Assembly: GCA_016840645.1 (NCBI GenBank)
Contig: JAEORY010000039.1
Coordinates: forward strand, 1-15,214
Source of the DNA: Candidatus Borrarchaeota archaeon
Lineage (GTDB): Archaea > Asgardarchaeota > Sifarchaeia > Borrarchaeales > Borrarchaeaceae
Direction of reading: 5' to 3'
DNA length: 15,214 nt
Part shown: positions 5,545 through 10,502 of the stretch, one piece after another
Position numbering within the stretch: position 1 is the first letter of the stretch
How the letters are laid out: every line of letters starts with the position of its first letter
The notes under the pieces: model-generated
The model's database searches: none
Seen by the model: only the letters and a program-made list of their open reading frames with translations
Told to the model about the DNA's origin: nothing
Program-made: the position numbers and the translations under genes

Positions 5545-6021
5545 TCAATCCTCCTCCAAGGCAATTGGATTAGTATATTGTACGTCACAATTTGGACAAA
5601 ACACTAAGAGTTGATTCGAAGGCACTTCTATTTCTGCAAAACAAATTGTACATTTGACCTTGGATTTTTGACCAGAAGAAATTACGATGCTAGAAGTTAC
5701 TTGATCCATATCGCGCACCTGTTTTTCAGGCAATTCTTCCATTTTTTGAGGGGGAGGGTTTGGAAAAATAGTCTTCTCTTGGCAAATCCAAAATCCGTTC
5801 TTTTTAGCACCTAACAAACTCAGATAAGTACGCTTTTTCTTCTTTCCAAGTTTATCAAATTCAACTAAAAAACAACATTTCCTAGGAAAACATTTCTCAA
5901 GTAATTGTTCTGCACTGGTAACAAACCTGAAATTGTTAGGATTGCTGCAAAACCATTTAGGATGTTTCTTGATATATCCTAAGTTATCGTTTACTCGAAC
6001 TCGTTGCAATAGTTCATCCAA
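5545..6021 (-). CDS. Zinc-ribbon protein (158 aa)
   Basis: A C-terminal zinc ribbon is formed by CTIC (residues 124-127) and CPNC (142-145), with a strand EIEVPSNQLLVF between them. The N-terminal part (1-85) is basic and has LGYIKKHPKWFCSNPNNF and a KLGKKKKRTYLSLL strand; a linker with PNPPPQ follows. The function is unknown; the fold could be a nucleic-acid-binding N-domain plus ribbon. The start is uncertain: TTG at 6021 abuts an AGGAG, and a second TTG at 6009 has AGGAG 12 nt away. No in-frame ATG is available, because a stop lies just upstream. Confidence 0.75.
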   Translation of the reverse strand: MDELLQRVRVNDNLGYIKKHPKWFCSNPNNFRFVTSAEQLLEKCFPRKCCFLVEFDKLGKKKKRTYLSLLGAKKNGFWICQEKTIFPNPPPQKMEELPEKQVRDMDQVTSSIVISSGQKSKVKCTICFAEIEVPSNQLLVFCPNCDVQYTNPIALEED

Positions 6022-6041
6022 CTCCTATTGTTTTGATAATT

Positions 6042-6049
6042 AAAAAAAA
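6042..6049 (-). terminator. Oligo-T tract after the 86-aa gene
   Basis: Eight consecutive T residues (minus strand) start directly after the TAA of the 86-aa gene, with no hairpin. This is the archaeal style of intrinsic termination. It may give partial termination within the long gene run, since the next gene starts only 28 nt later without a separate clear promoter. Confidence 0.45.
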
Positions 6050-6310
6050 TTAAAGTTGCTCTTCACATTCTACAAATGCTTTTGCACTTGCAAGCATTAG
6101 ATCTCGTTCTGCAAGTTCTGGAAAATTATGTTTGAGTAATTGAAGACTAGGCATTCTTCCCTTATGCTGTTTATAGTAATTCACTAGATATGATGACAAG
6201 GTGTACCCTTGAATAGACCTACATTCTGCAAGTTCTTTGAGTCGTTCTTCTACTTCTGAATCATTGAGATCTAATTGCTCAATAAGTTCTCGAAATTGTT
6301 GCACACTCAT
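6050..6310 (-). CDS. Hypothetical helical protein (86 aa)
   Basis: This is an almost fully helical acidic protein of unknown function (FRELIEQLDLNDSEVEERL, then a YYKQHKGRMPSLQLLKHNFPEL segment with HTH-like spacing). The helix-turn-helix idea is only suggestive. The ATG shares its A with the TAA of the upstream gene (TAATG). A GGAGGTGA ribosome-binding site lies in the end of the upstream gene, so translation is coupled. An oligo-T tract follows the stop. Confidence 0.75.
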   Translation of the reverse strand: MSVQQFRELIEQLDLNDSEVEERLKELAECRSIQGYTLSSYLVNYYKQHKGRMPSLQLLKHNFPELAERDLMLASAKAFVECEEQL

Positions 6311-6648
6311 TAAAGCCCCTCACCTCCGCGTAGTTGTTCTTTGGCTTCAAGGATCTTTTGAAGTCTTTTAGGTCGTTGTTTCTTGAATTGTGACAAAAAA
6401 ATCATAGATTCAAAAGAATTATCTGTATATAACCGATCCATGCCAGGAACATGACCTAACAAGAGTTTGCTATCCTTGAACAGATAGAAATATTCCCTAG
6501 AAATAATATTGACATGATTGCGCGCAATATTTTGTTTATTATTGACTTTGACTAAAGTAGGTTCGCCATTGCCATTCTCTACAATCCATTGTGTAGCACA
6601 TTGTTTTGGTTTCAAACGTGGAGGGCACTCTAATTCTACTCGTTGCAT
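6310..6648 (-). CDS. Hypothetical basic protein (112 aa)
   Basis: No family is recognised. The N-terminal third is strand-rich and basic (VELECPPRLKPKQ, TLVKVNNKQNIARNHVNIISREYFYLF), the middle has GHVPGMDRLYTDNSFESM, and the C-terminus is a basic helix (FKKQRPKRLQKILEAKEQL). Nucleic-acid binding is plausible from charge only. The ATG overlaps the previous stop as TAATG, with GGAGGAGGGAG upstream. The end of the gene carries the ribosome-binding site of the next. Confidence 0.75.
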   Translation of the reverse strand: MQRVELECPPRLKPKQCATQWIVENGNGEPTLVKVNNKQNIARNHVNIISREYFYLFKDSKLLLGHVPGMDRLYTDNSFESMIFLSQFKKQRPKRLQKILEAKEQLRGGEGL

Positions 6649-6848
6649 TATTCTTCTCCCTCCTCCAAGTTGTCTAATGGTATAAGTTCAAAACCAAGTT
6701 CGCGTACTACACCACGCAACCGAGCAACAAAGAGTTCTTCATAACTTCTTTGTAACAAAAAATCAAGTTGTTCTTCTGGTATTTGTTCACCTTTTGTTTC
6801 AGCTACAAAAGCGATACTTTTATTAGGTTTTGTCGTCTTTCTACCCAT
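6648..6848 (-). CDS. Hypothetical small acidic protein (66 aa)
   Basis: The start is ATG at 6848, with GGAGTTGA 7 nt upstream. The longer in-frame version to 6899 would overlap the previous gene and has no ribosome-binding site. A basic N-terminus (GRKTTKPNKS) is followed by acidic helices (EEQLDFLLQRSYEELFVARLRGVVREL) and an acidic tail. The function is unknown. It is translationally coupled to the following 112-aa gene through TAATG. Confidence 0.7.
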   Translation of the reverse strand: MGRKTTKPNKSIAFVAETKGEQIPEEQLDFLLQRSYEELFVARLRGVVRELGFELIPLDNLEEGEE

Positions 6849-6876
6849 AGAGCTGTCAACTCCTTTTTTTTCGATG

Positions 6877-7110
6877 TTATTTTTTAGAAAAGAAATCAAA
6901 TTGACTGACTTCTTGAAATATAGGTTTTACCTCCTTGAATGAAATAATCTTGATAGGTGACTCCTCACCCTTCTGTTGCTGTAGTTTTATCCAATTGCAT
7001 AAACCAATAGTAGTGAGATTTTGCGTGAAGTATTTCTCATAATGATCGTTTATCTCTAAGGCTTCTACTTCATACATCCTCACTAACTGCAATCTTAGAG
7101 CAACTGCCAT
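6877..7110 (-). CDS. Hypothetical protein (77 aa)
   Basis: This is a small soluble protein without recognised motifs, mainly helical (LRLQLVRMYEVEALEINDHYEKYF) with a strand-rich end (PIKIISFKEVKPIF). The ribosome-binding element TTGAGGTATGA precedes the ATG with good spacing. It follows the antirepressor-like gene by 21 nt and precedes the 66-aa gene by 28 nt, so it probably belongs to the same transcript. Confidence 0.7.
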   Translation of the reverse strand: MAVALRLQLVRMYEVEALEINDHYEKYFTQNLTTIGLCNWIKLQQQKGEESPIKIISFKEVKPIFQEVSQFDFFSKK

Positions 7111-7131
7111 GTGTCATACCTCAATTTCATG

Positions 7132-7956
7132 TCATTTATGTTGACTTAATCCATCCTCCGAAAAATCATCAAGATCTGCTTGTTTTGGATCAAAAAGAAG
7201 CATAAAAATGGATTTTATATTATCATCAGGATTTGACGTACTCATATACCAATTGTGAGCACGTACTACTAATTTGGGATCTATTTCAAAAAAGAAATTC
7301 AACATTTTAGGAAACTTTTCTTTAGGTTGTCGTCCATAATTGTCAATGCCTAATGTATTGGAAAAATCCCACCATAATTCATAACCTGGAATTCCCCAAT
7401 CTTTAGCAGCATTATCTAATAACCATGATATTATCCTCTTGCGTGGTACATCCATTATATCTTTTTGAGGAAGTGCTAAACCATTCTGTTGTTTGATGAG
7501 TGACTCTATCCTATCAAGTCGTTCTATGACATGAGATAAATCTTGACCCAAAACTAAATGACGTGTTTTTTGTTGTGCTTCTTTGTACTTCTCAATATCA
7601 TCCTTGTGTGCAACTTTAAGTGTACCATCATCTAGTTGTGATAAAAATTTTGCTAAGTCTTCAATACGTTGAGGTTGCTTTCTAAATTTAGGACTAAGCA
7701 ACTTTATAGTTGTTACGCCTTCATTATTGAAAAATAAGCGAGGTCTACCTTTTTCATCAATTTGATGAAATAATACATTTTTTGTCAATAATTCTTTATT
7801 GCGATTATAAAGCAAACTTATTGCTCTTGCAGGGTGCTTATAACCACATTCTTTTCCAATTGGTTCAAGATTAATCCATTTTTCGCCATTATTATCTAAA
7901 AGCAAGATATATTTAAGACCATCAATAACTTTAGTTTGCTCATCAATGATTGCCAC
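7132..7956 (-). CDS. BRO-N/antirepressor-like DNA-binding protein (274 aa)
   Basis: Residues about 14-105 look like the N-terminal domain of BRO/phage antirepressor proteins: GEKWINLEPIGKECGYKHPARAI (23 residues, quoted in two halves as GEKWINLEPIG and KECGYKHPARAI), then FFNNEGVTTIKLLSPKFRK. In phages such domains occur in antirepressors that set the lytic switch. The middle (about 110-165) is coiled-coil-like (LDRIESLIKQQ). The C-terminus (about 170-260) is an unassigned helical domain with WLLDNAAKDWGIPGYELWWDF, read in parts. The GTG start has a strong GGAGG 8 nt upstream and overlaps the previous stop (TAGTG), so it is coupled to the ribbon-helix-helix gene. Confidence 0.75.
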   Translation of the reverse strand: MAIIDEQTKVIDGLKYILLLDNNGEKWINLEPIGKECGYKHPARAISLLYNRNKELLTKNVLFHQIDEKGRPRLFFNNEGVTTIKLLSPKFRKQPQRIEDLAKFLSQLDDGTLKVAHKDDIEKYKEAQQKTRHLVLGQDLSHVIERLDRIESLIKQQNGLALPQKDIMDVPRKRIISWLLDNAAKDWGIPGYELWWDFSNTLGIDNYGRQPKEKFPKMLNFFFEIDPKLVVRAHNWYMSTSNPDDNIKSIFMLLFDPKQADLDDFSEDGLSQHK

Positions 7957-8105
7957 TACTCTCCCTCCTTGATTGGTTCTCCTAGAAGTTCCTTGATTAG
8001 TTCATCATACGTTATCTCTTTTTTGACTTCAAAACTACGTTTTAACTTCAATTCTTGTAATTTGTCAAAAGTATCAGGGAGTACACTAATTGTTTTGTAT
8101 GCCAT
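7956..8105 (-). CDS. Ribbon-helix-helix/antitoxin-like protein (49 aa)
   Basis: This short protein resembles small archaeal ribbon-helix-helix or VapB-like proteins: a strand at residues 4-9 (KTISVL), a first helix PDTFDKLQELKLKR, and a second helix ITYDELIKELLG (31-42). It would bind DNA as a dimer. No toxin gene follows; instead the antirepressor-like gene starts within its stop codon. It is therefore more likely a regulator of this operon than an antitoxin, which is inference. The ribosome-binding site GGTGA lies 6 nt before the ATG. It is the first gene of a long minus-strand run, and a TATA-like box lies upstream. Confidence 0.7.
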   Translation of the reverse strand: MAYKTISVLPDTFDKLQELKLKRSFEVKKEITYDELIKELLGEPIKEGE

Positions 8106-8148
8106 AAATTTCACCGAATAAAGTATAATCACTATATGAGCTTGTGAG

Positions 8149-8155
8149 TATATAA
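8149..8155 (-). promoter_or_regulatory. TATA-like box for the minus-strand run
   Basis: TTATATA on the minus strand lies about 45 nt before the ATG of the 49-aa gene. A start site about 26 nt downstream would leave a leader near 20 nt, enough to carry the GGTGA ribosome-binding site. Other AT-rich alternatives nearby (8122-8137) mean the exact box is uncertain. Confidence 0.45.
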
Positions 8156-8184
8156 TAATTGTGGTAATTATAGTAATAATATTA

Positions 8185-8215
8185 TTTGAACTAAAGATAA
8201 TTTATTTAATTCAAA
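8185..8215. promoter_or_regulatory. Inverted-repeat operator over the plus-strand promoter
   Basis: Arms TTTGAACTAAA (8185-8195) and TTTAATTCAAA (8205-8215) match at 10 of 11 positions with a 9-nt spacer. The centre-to-centre distance is 20 bp, two helical turns. The repeat surrounds and covers the TATA-like box of the plus-strand regulator, so binding there would block its promoter. The obvious candidate binder is that regulator (autorepression) or the divergent ribbon-helix-helix protein. Confidence 0.5.
8201..8210 (+). promoter_or_regulatory. TATA-like box for leaderless plus-strand gene
   Basis: TTTATTTAAT is centred about 26 nt before the ATG at 8231. There is no Shine-Dalgarno sequence before that ATG, so a leaderless transcript starting at or near the ATG is expected, as is common in archaea. 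Confidence 0.5.
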
Positions 8216-8230
8216 CACTAATTTCTTCGA

Positions 8231-8626
8231 ATGATAAAAATGTCAATTACAGATGCAGAATTAGAAAAGTATAGAACCTATTTAGAAGAAGGAACAATGG
8301 ATGCTGCTGCTCAAAAATTAAACATGACTTCAGGAGCAATTTCTGAAGCAATTAGAAATGTAGAAAAGAAAATTAATGAATCCATTGAAAACATCAAAAT
8401 AGGGTTAGAACTAGAACTTCCTTTCAAACGAATAAAACTAGAAGAAGTTGCACGCAAACTAAATTTTGTATTTGATGAGGAAAAAGAAATATTACAACTT
8501 CCTAAATCTGTTACAAACGATCTAAAAATGCTAATAACTTTAAATAAAACAGATAAGACTTTTGATGAGTTTTGTATTGATGCAATTAAGAAAGAAATAC
8601 AGTTAGTATTATCTGGTGTTATGTAA
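8231..8626 (+). CDS. Transcriptional regulator: LysR-type HTH with possible ribbon-helix-helix tail (131 aa)
   Basis: This is the only plus-strand gene in the window. Residues 8-50 match the N-terminal helix-turn-helix of LysR-type proteins (a TYLEEGTMDAAAQKLNMT core, then SGAISEAIRNVEKKI), but no LysR effector domain follows. Residues about 87-125 look like a ribbon-helix-helix: strand EILQLP, helix KSVTNDLKMLITL, helix TFDEFCIDAIKKEIQ. The middle is an unassigned KxxLEEVARKL helix region. It is probably a repressor controlling the divergent intergenic region. The promoter looks leaderless; ATG at 8240 is an alternative start. Its 3' end overlaps the convergent 70-aa gene by 18 nt. Confidence 0.8.
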   Translation: MIKMSITDAELEKYRTYLEEGTMDAAAQKLNMTSGAISEAIRNVEKKINESIENIKIGLELELPFKRIKLEEVARKLNFVFDEEKEILQLPKSVTNDLKMLITLNKTDKTFDEFCIDAIKKEIQLVLSGVM

Positions 8627-8821
8627 TTCTTTGAACTCTCTATATGTTTTTGAGTTCTGTTTAACCATAAACTCTTTATATCGTGTTTTTGTCGTATCAA
8701 TCAATAACTCATGGAGAATAGTTTTTATCTTTTCTATATCTTGTATTTCTACACATAAATGATATGCTACTACCAAACCTTCGATTACTCCAAGAGTGTA
8801 GTTGTTAATTATTTCCAACAC
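8609..8821 (-). CDS. Hypothetical helical protein (70 aa)
   Basis: This is a small helical protein, convergent with the LysR-HTH gene and overlapping its end by 18 nt. The start is GTG at 8821 (TTG at 8818 is possible) with AGGAGG about 11 nt upstream. It is helical throughout (GVIEGLVVAYHLCVEIQDIEKI, in two helices, then ILHELLIDTTKTRYKEFMV). No family is recognised. It has its own promoter candidate at 8865-8872, so it is expressed separately from the genes on either side. Antisense overlap with the regulator's 3' end could affect that mRNA. Confidence 0.65.
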   Translation of the reverse strand: MLEIINNYTLGVIEGLVVAYHLCVEIQDIEKIKTILHELLIDTTKTRYKEFMVKQNSKTYREFKELHNTR

Positions 8822-8864
8822 TGTGTTTTGCCCCTCCTAATTATGTCATATCTTTTGAAAAAAG

Positions 8865-8872
8865 TTATATAA
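8865..8872 (-). promoter_or_regulatory. TATA-like box for the 70-aa gene
   Basis: TTATATAA lies about 47 nt before the GTG, placing a start site near 8842 and leaving a leader of about 20 nt that contains GGAGG. It lies within an imperfect AT-rich inverted repeat (8863-8876 and 8884-8896). The rest of the 221-bp gap 8822-9042 shows no ORF or structured RNA that I can support. Confidence 0.4.
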
Positions 8873-9032
8873 TTTAGGATTTTTAAATATATAAGTATAA
8901 GAGGTGACTAAAAGTATTCTTTATAAATTGAAAGTTAGACGTGAAATGCCTTTTTCATATTCGATAGCTCACGCTAATACCTAACAGAATAGAAATGACA
9001 AAAAGAGTTTAGTGAACAAATTTCAATAAATT

Positions 9033-9039
9033 AAAAAAA
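9033..9039 (-). terminator. Oligo-T tract after the 179-aa gene
   Basis: Seven T residues (minus strand) lie 3 nt after the stop of the 179-aa gene, without a hairpin, and are followed by AATTT. This probably ends the operon that runs from the polyvalent-protein genes. Confidence 0.5.
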
Positions 9040-9042
9040 GAG

Positions 9043-9582
9043 TTAGTATGTTTGCTCATCGTATTTGTCGTCTATCTCTTCATATGTGTCTTGTAGTTCT
9101 CTTAATCGTGATTTATCTTTGATAGTGTCTATTTCTTCGTAAGGAATATCTTGAGTATCCATCAGTTCTTGATCTATGTCATCTAACTCACTAAGGATAC
9201 CACTCACATGTGACTGCTCAGTATCTTCTACTGCTAGTTTATACGATTGCGACAATAACTTTGTTCTTCGTTGTGGTGTGATTTGTTTTTTACTTGTAAA
9301 CTTGAGTTTTTCGCTACCGCGTGCTTTAGTTATAAATCCTGCCCTACTTAGATAGTACATGAATGAACGTCCTGTAGAAGTCAATTGCCAATGACCACGA
9401 ACGTTTTTAATTGGAGGCATATACAAAATAATACCTTTATCTTTGAGATACTGGCGTTCACTTGAAGTCATACGCATTTCGCGTGGCACTAAATACCACT
9501 CATTAAATATGTGGGTTAGATCTCGAAGCGCATTTTCAGATAAGTTACCATAAATCTTATCAAAACGTGCATCTATTACCAT
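9043..9582 (-). CDS. Hypothetical protein (179 aa), possible winged-helix N-terminus
   Basis: The N-terminal 90 residues contain helices (ALRDLTHIFNEWYLV), then strand-like GIILYMPP and HWQLTSTGRSFMYYLSRAGFI, where 'LTSTGRSFMYYLS' resembles the last helix of a winged-helix domain. The C-terminal half is basic, then strongly acidic (ELDDIDQELMDTQDIPYEEID) and probably unstructured or coiled. The function is unknown; a DNA-binding or protein-bridging role is possible. The ATG at 9582 has a perfect GGAGGTGA ribosome-binding site. It is the last gene of its run, 23 nt after the holin-like gene. Confidence 0.75.
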   Translation of the reverse strand: MVIDARFDKIYGNLSENALRDLTHIFNEWYLVPREMRMTSSERQYLKDKGIILYMPPIKNVRGHWQLTSTGRSFMYYLSRAGFITKARGSEKLKFTSKKQITPQRRTKLLSQSYKLAVEDTEQSHVSGILSELDDIDQELMDTQDIPYEEIDTIKDKSRLRELQDTYEEIDDKYDEQTY

Positions 9583-9605
9583 CTTGATTGTTCACCTCCT
9601 ATAAA

Positions 9606-9947
9606 TTAGATATGAGAGATGTCTTGTTTTTTGCCAACAATCGCATCAATGCCGATACTACCAAAGTAACCAGACACGACAGCAACTGCAATATCAGGTA
9701 TAGTCTGTTCCAAGAACAACCCTAGAGGTACTATGACACAAGTTACAAGTGCTAGGGCAATTAAAATACGCTGAACAGATCTTATCCGGTGATAATTTAT
9801 ACTAATCGCAACAGCAATTAAAACAGCAAGAATTACTATTGTCTTCCAGAGAACAGGAGCAAGTGTTTTAGATGTGAATACTCCAAACGCAATTAGGAAC
9901 GAAGAGAGTAAATATATCATTACTGCTTTAGAATCAATTATTGCCAT
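9606..9947 (-). CDS. Small multi-pass membrane protein, holin-like (113 aa)
   Basis: Three to four transmembrane helices are apparent: residues about 9-26, 33-51, 60-79 and a Gly-rich 84-103 (VSGYFGSIGIDAIVG), then a short charged tail. The size and topology resemble phage holins and small viral membrane proteins, and the final Gly-rich helix with GIDAI is reminiscent of some holins. This is inference, since no endolysin gene is in view. The ATG at 9947 has GGAGGTGA upstream, overlapping the stop of the 2-TM gene. Other options are a membrane anchor or a virion membrane component. Confidence 0.75.
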   Translation of the reverse strand: MAIIDSKAVMIYLLSSFLIAFGVFTSKTLAPVLWKTIVILAVLIAVAISINYHRIRSVQRILIALALVTCVIVPLGLFLEQTIPDIAVAVVSGYFGSIGIDAIVGKKQDISHI

Positions 9948-9956
9948 AAGATAGAT

Positions 9957-10193
9957 TCACCTCCGTTCTTTGAGTAGGTTCACAAACTTGAGAAGCTCTT
10001 TTCTATAGGACCACACATTAAAAATAGTCACTACATTCAAACTAATTATAGTGGCCCATATCATTTGCAAATCTAAGTTTTGGATGAAAATCAATAGTTG
10101 TTGAATGAGTTGTAAGTAGATGATACCATACAATCCTAAATAGATCCACTTTACCCACGTTTTCTCCTCTTTCTCTTGTTTTTTTGCTCGCAT
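9957..10193 (-). CDS. Two-transmembrane protein (78 aa)
   Basis: A charged N-terminus (RAKKQEKEEKTW) is followed by two hydrophobic helices, residues about 13-37 (YLGLYGIIYLQLIQQLLIF) and 43-61 (MIWATIISLNVVTIFNVW), and a basic C-terminus (KELLKFVNLLKERR). Both termini would be cytoplasmic. The stop overlaps the ribosome-binding site of the holin-like gene, so the two membrane proteins are probably made together and may form a complex. No family is recognised. Confidence 0.75.
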   Translation of the reverse strand: MRAKKQEKEEKTWVKWIYLGLYGIIYLQLIQQLLIFIQNLDLQMIWATIISLNVVTIFNVWSYRKELLKFVNLLKERR

Positions 10194-10208
10194 ATCACTC
10201 TATCACAC

Positions 10209-10457
10209 CTACAGAGTAAGGATATTCTTGTCTTTCATTAGTTGTTCAAGACTTGTCTTCTGTGGTTGAGACTCATACCTATCAAAACAATGGATCTCAT
10301 CTTGGAGCCATGGTTGCATGATTGCATCATAAAATAAACTATTCAAAAAACAACGATAGGCCACTTTAATCCAATGCTTTGTTTTGGTTTTTTCGAACAT
10401 GGATTCACTCATTTCTATCTTGAGAGTGATTCCTGCCCATGTTTCTTCTACTATCAT
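10209..10457 (-). CDS. Hypothetical protein (82 aa)
   Basis: The function is unknown. The N-terminus is strand-like (IVEETWAGITLKIEMS), followed by helices (MFEKTKTKHWIKVAYRCFL and SLFYDAIMQPWLQDEI) and a polar tail. It is soluble and has no Cys pairs. The ATG at 10457 has only AAGG directly next to it, so the ribosome-binding site is poor; a 45-nt leader with a short T run follows the 713-aa gene. It precedes the two membrane-protein genes by 15 nt. Confidence 0.65.
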   Translation of the reverse strand: MIVEETWAGITLKIEMSESMFEKTKTKHWIKVAYRCFLNSLFYDAIMQPWLQDEIHCFDRYESQPQKTSLEQLMKDKNILTL

Positions 10458-10502
10458 CCTTACAAAAATAGGTGTGATTGTTATTAACGTAAAAAGACCA
10501 TT

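Noticed and set aside
7956..8105. Classic toxin-antitoxin pair with the ribbon-helix-helix protein as antitoxin
   Set aside because: The coupled downstream gene looks like a BRO/antirepressor protein rather than a PIN or RelE-type toxin, so no toxin is visible.
8633..8657. GAACTC/GAGTTC inverted repeat near the convergent gene ends
   Set aside because: Only 6-bp arms with a 13-nt AT-rich loop, and it sits inside the coding part of the 70-aa gene; too weak to call a terminator.
8311..8700. 129-codon minus-strand ORF opposite the LysR-HTH gene
   Set aside because: Ser/Phe-rich shadow composition, no ribosome-binding site, and the plus-strand frame carries a recognisable helix-turn-helix.
8899..8960. 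Plus-strand GAGGTGA followed by a short ORF
   Set aside because: The GAGGTGA has no start codon at a usable distance, and the nearest ATG opens only a 12-codon frame.
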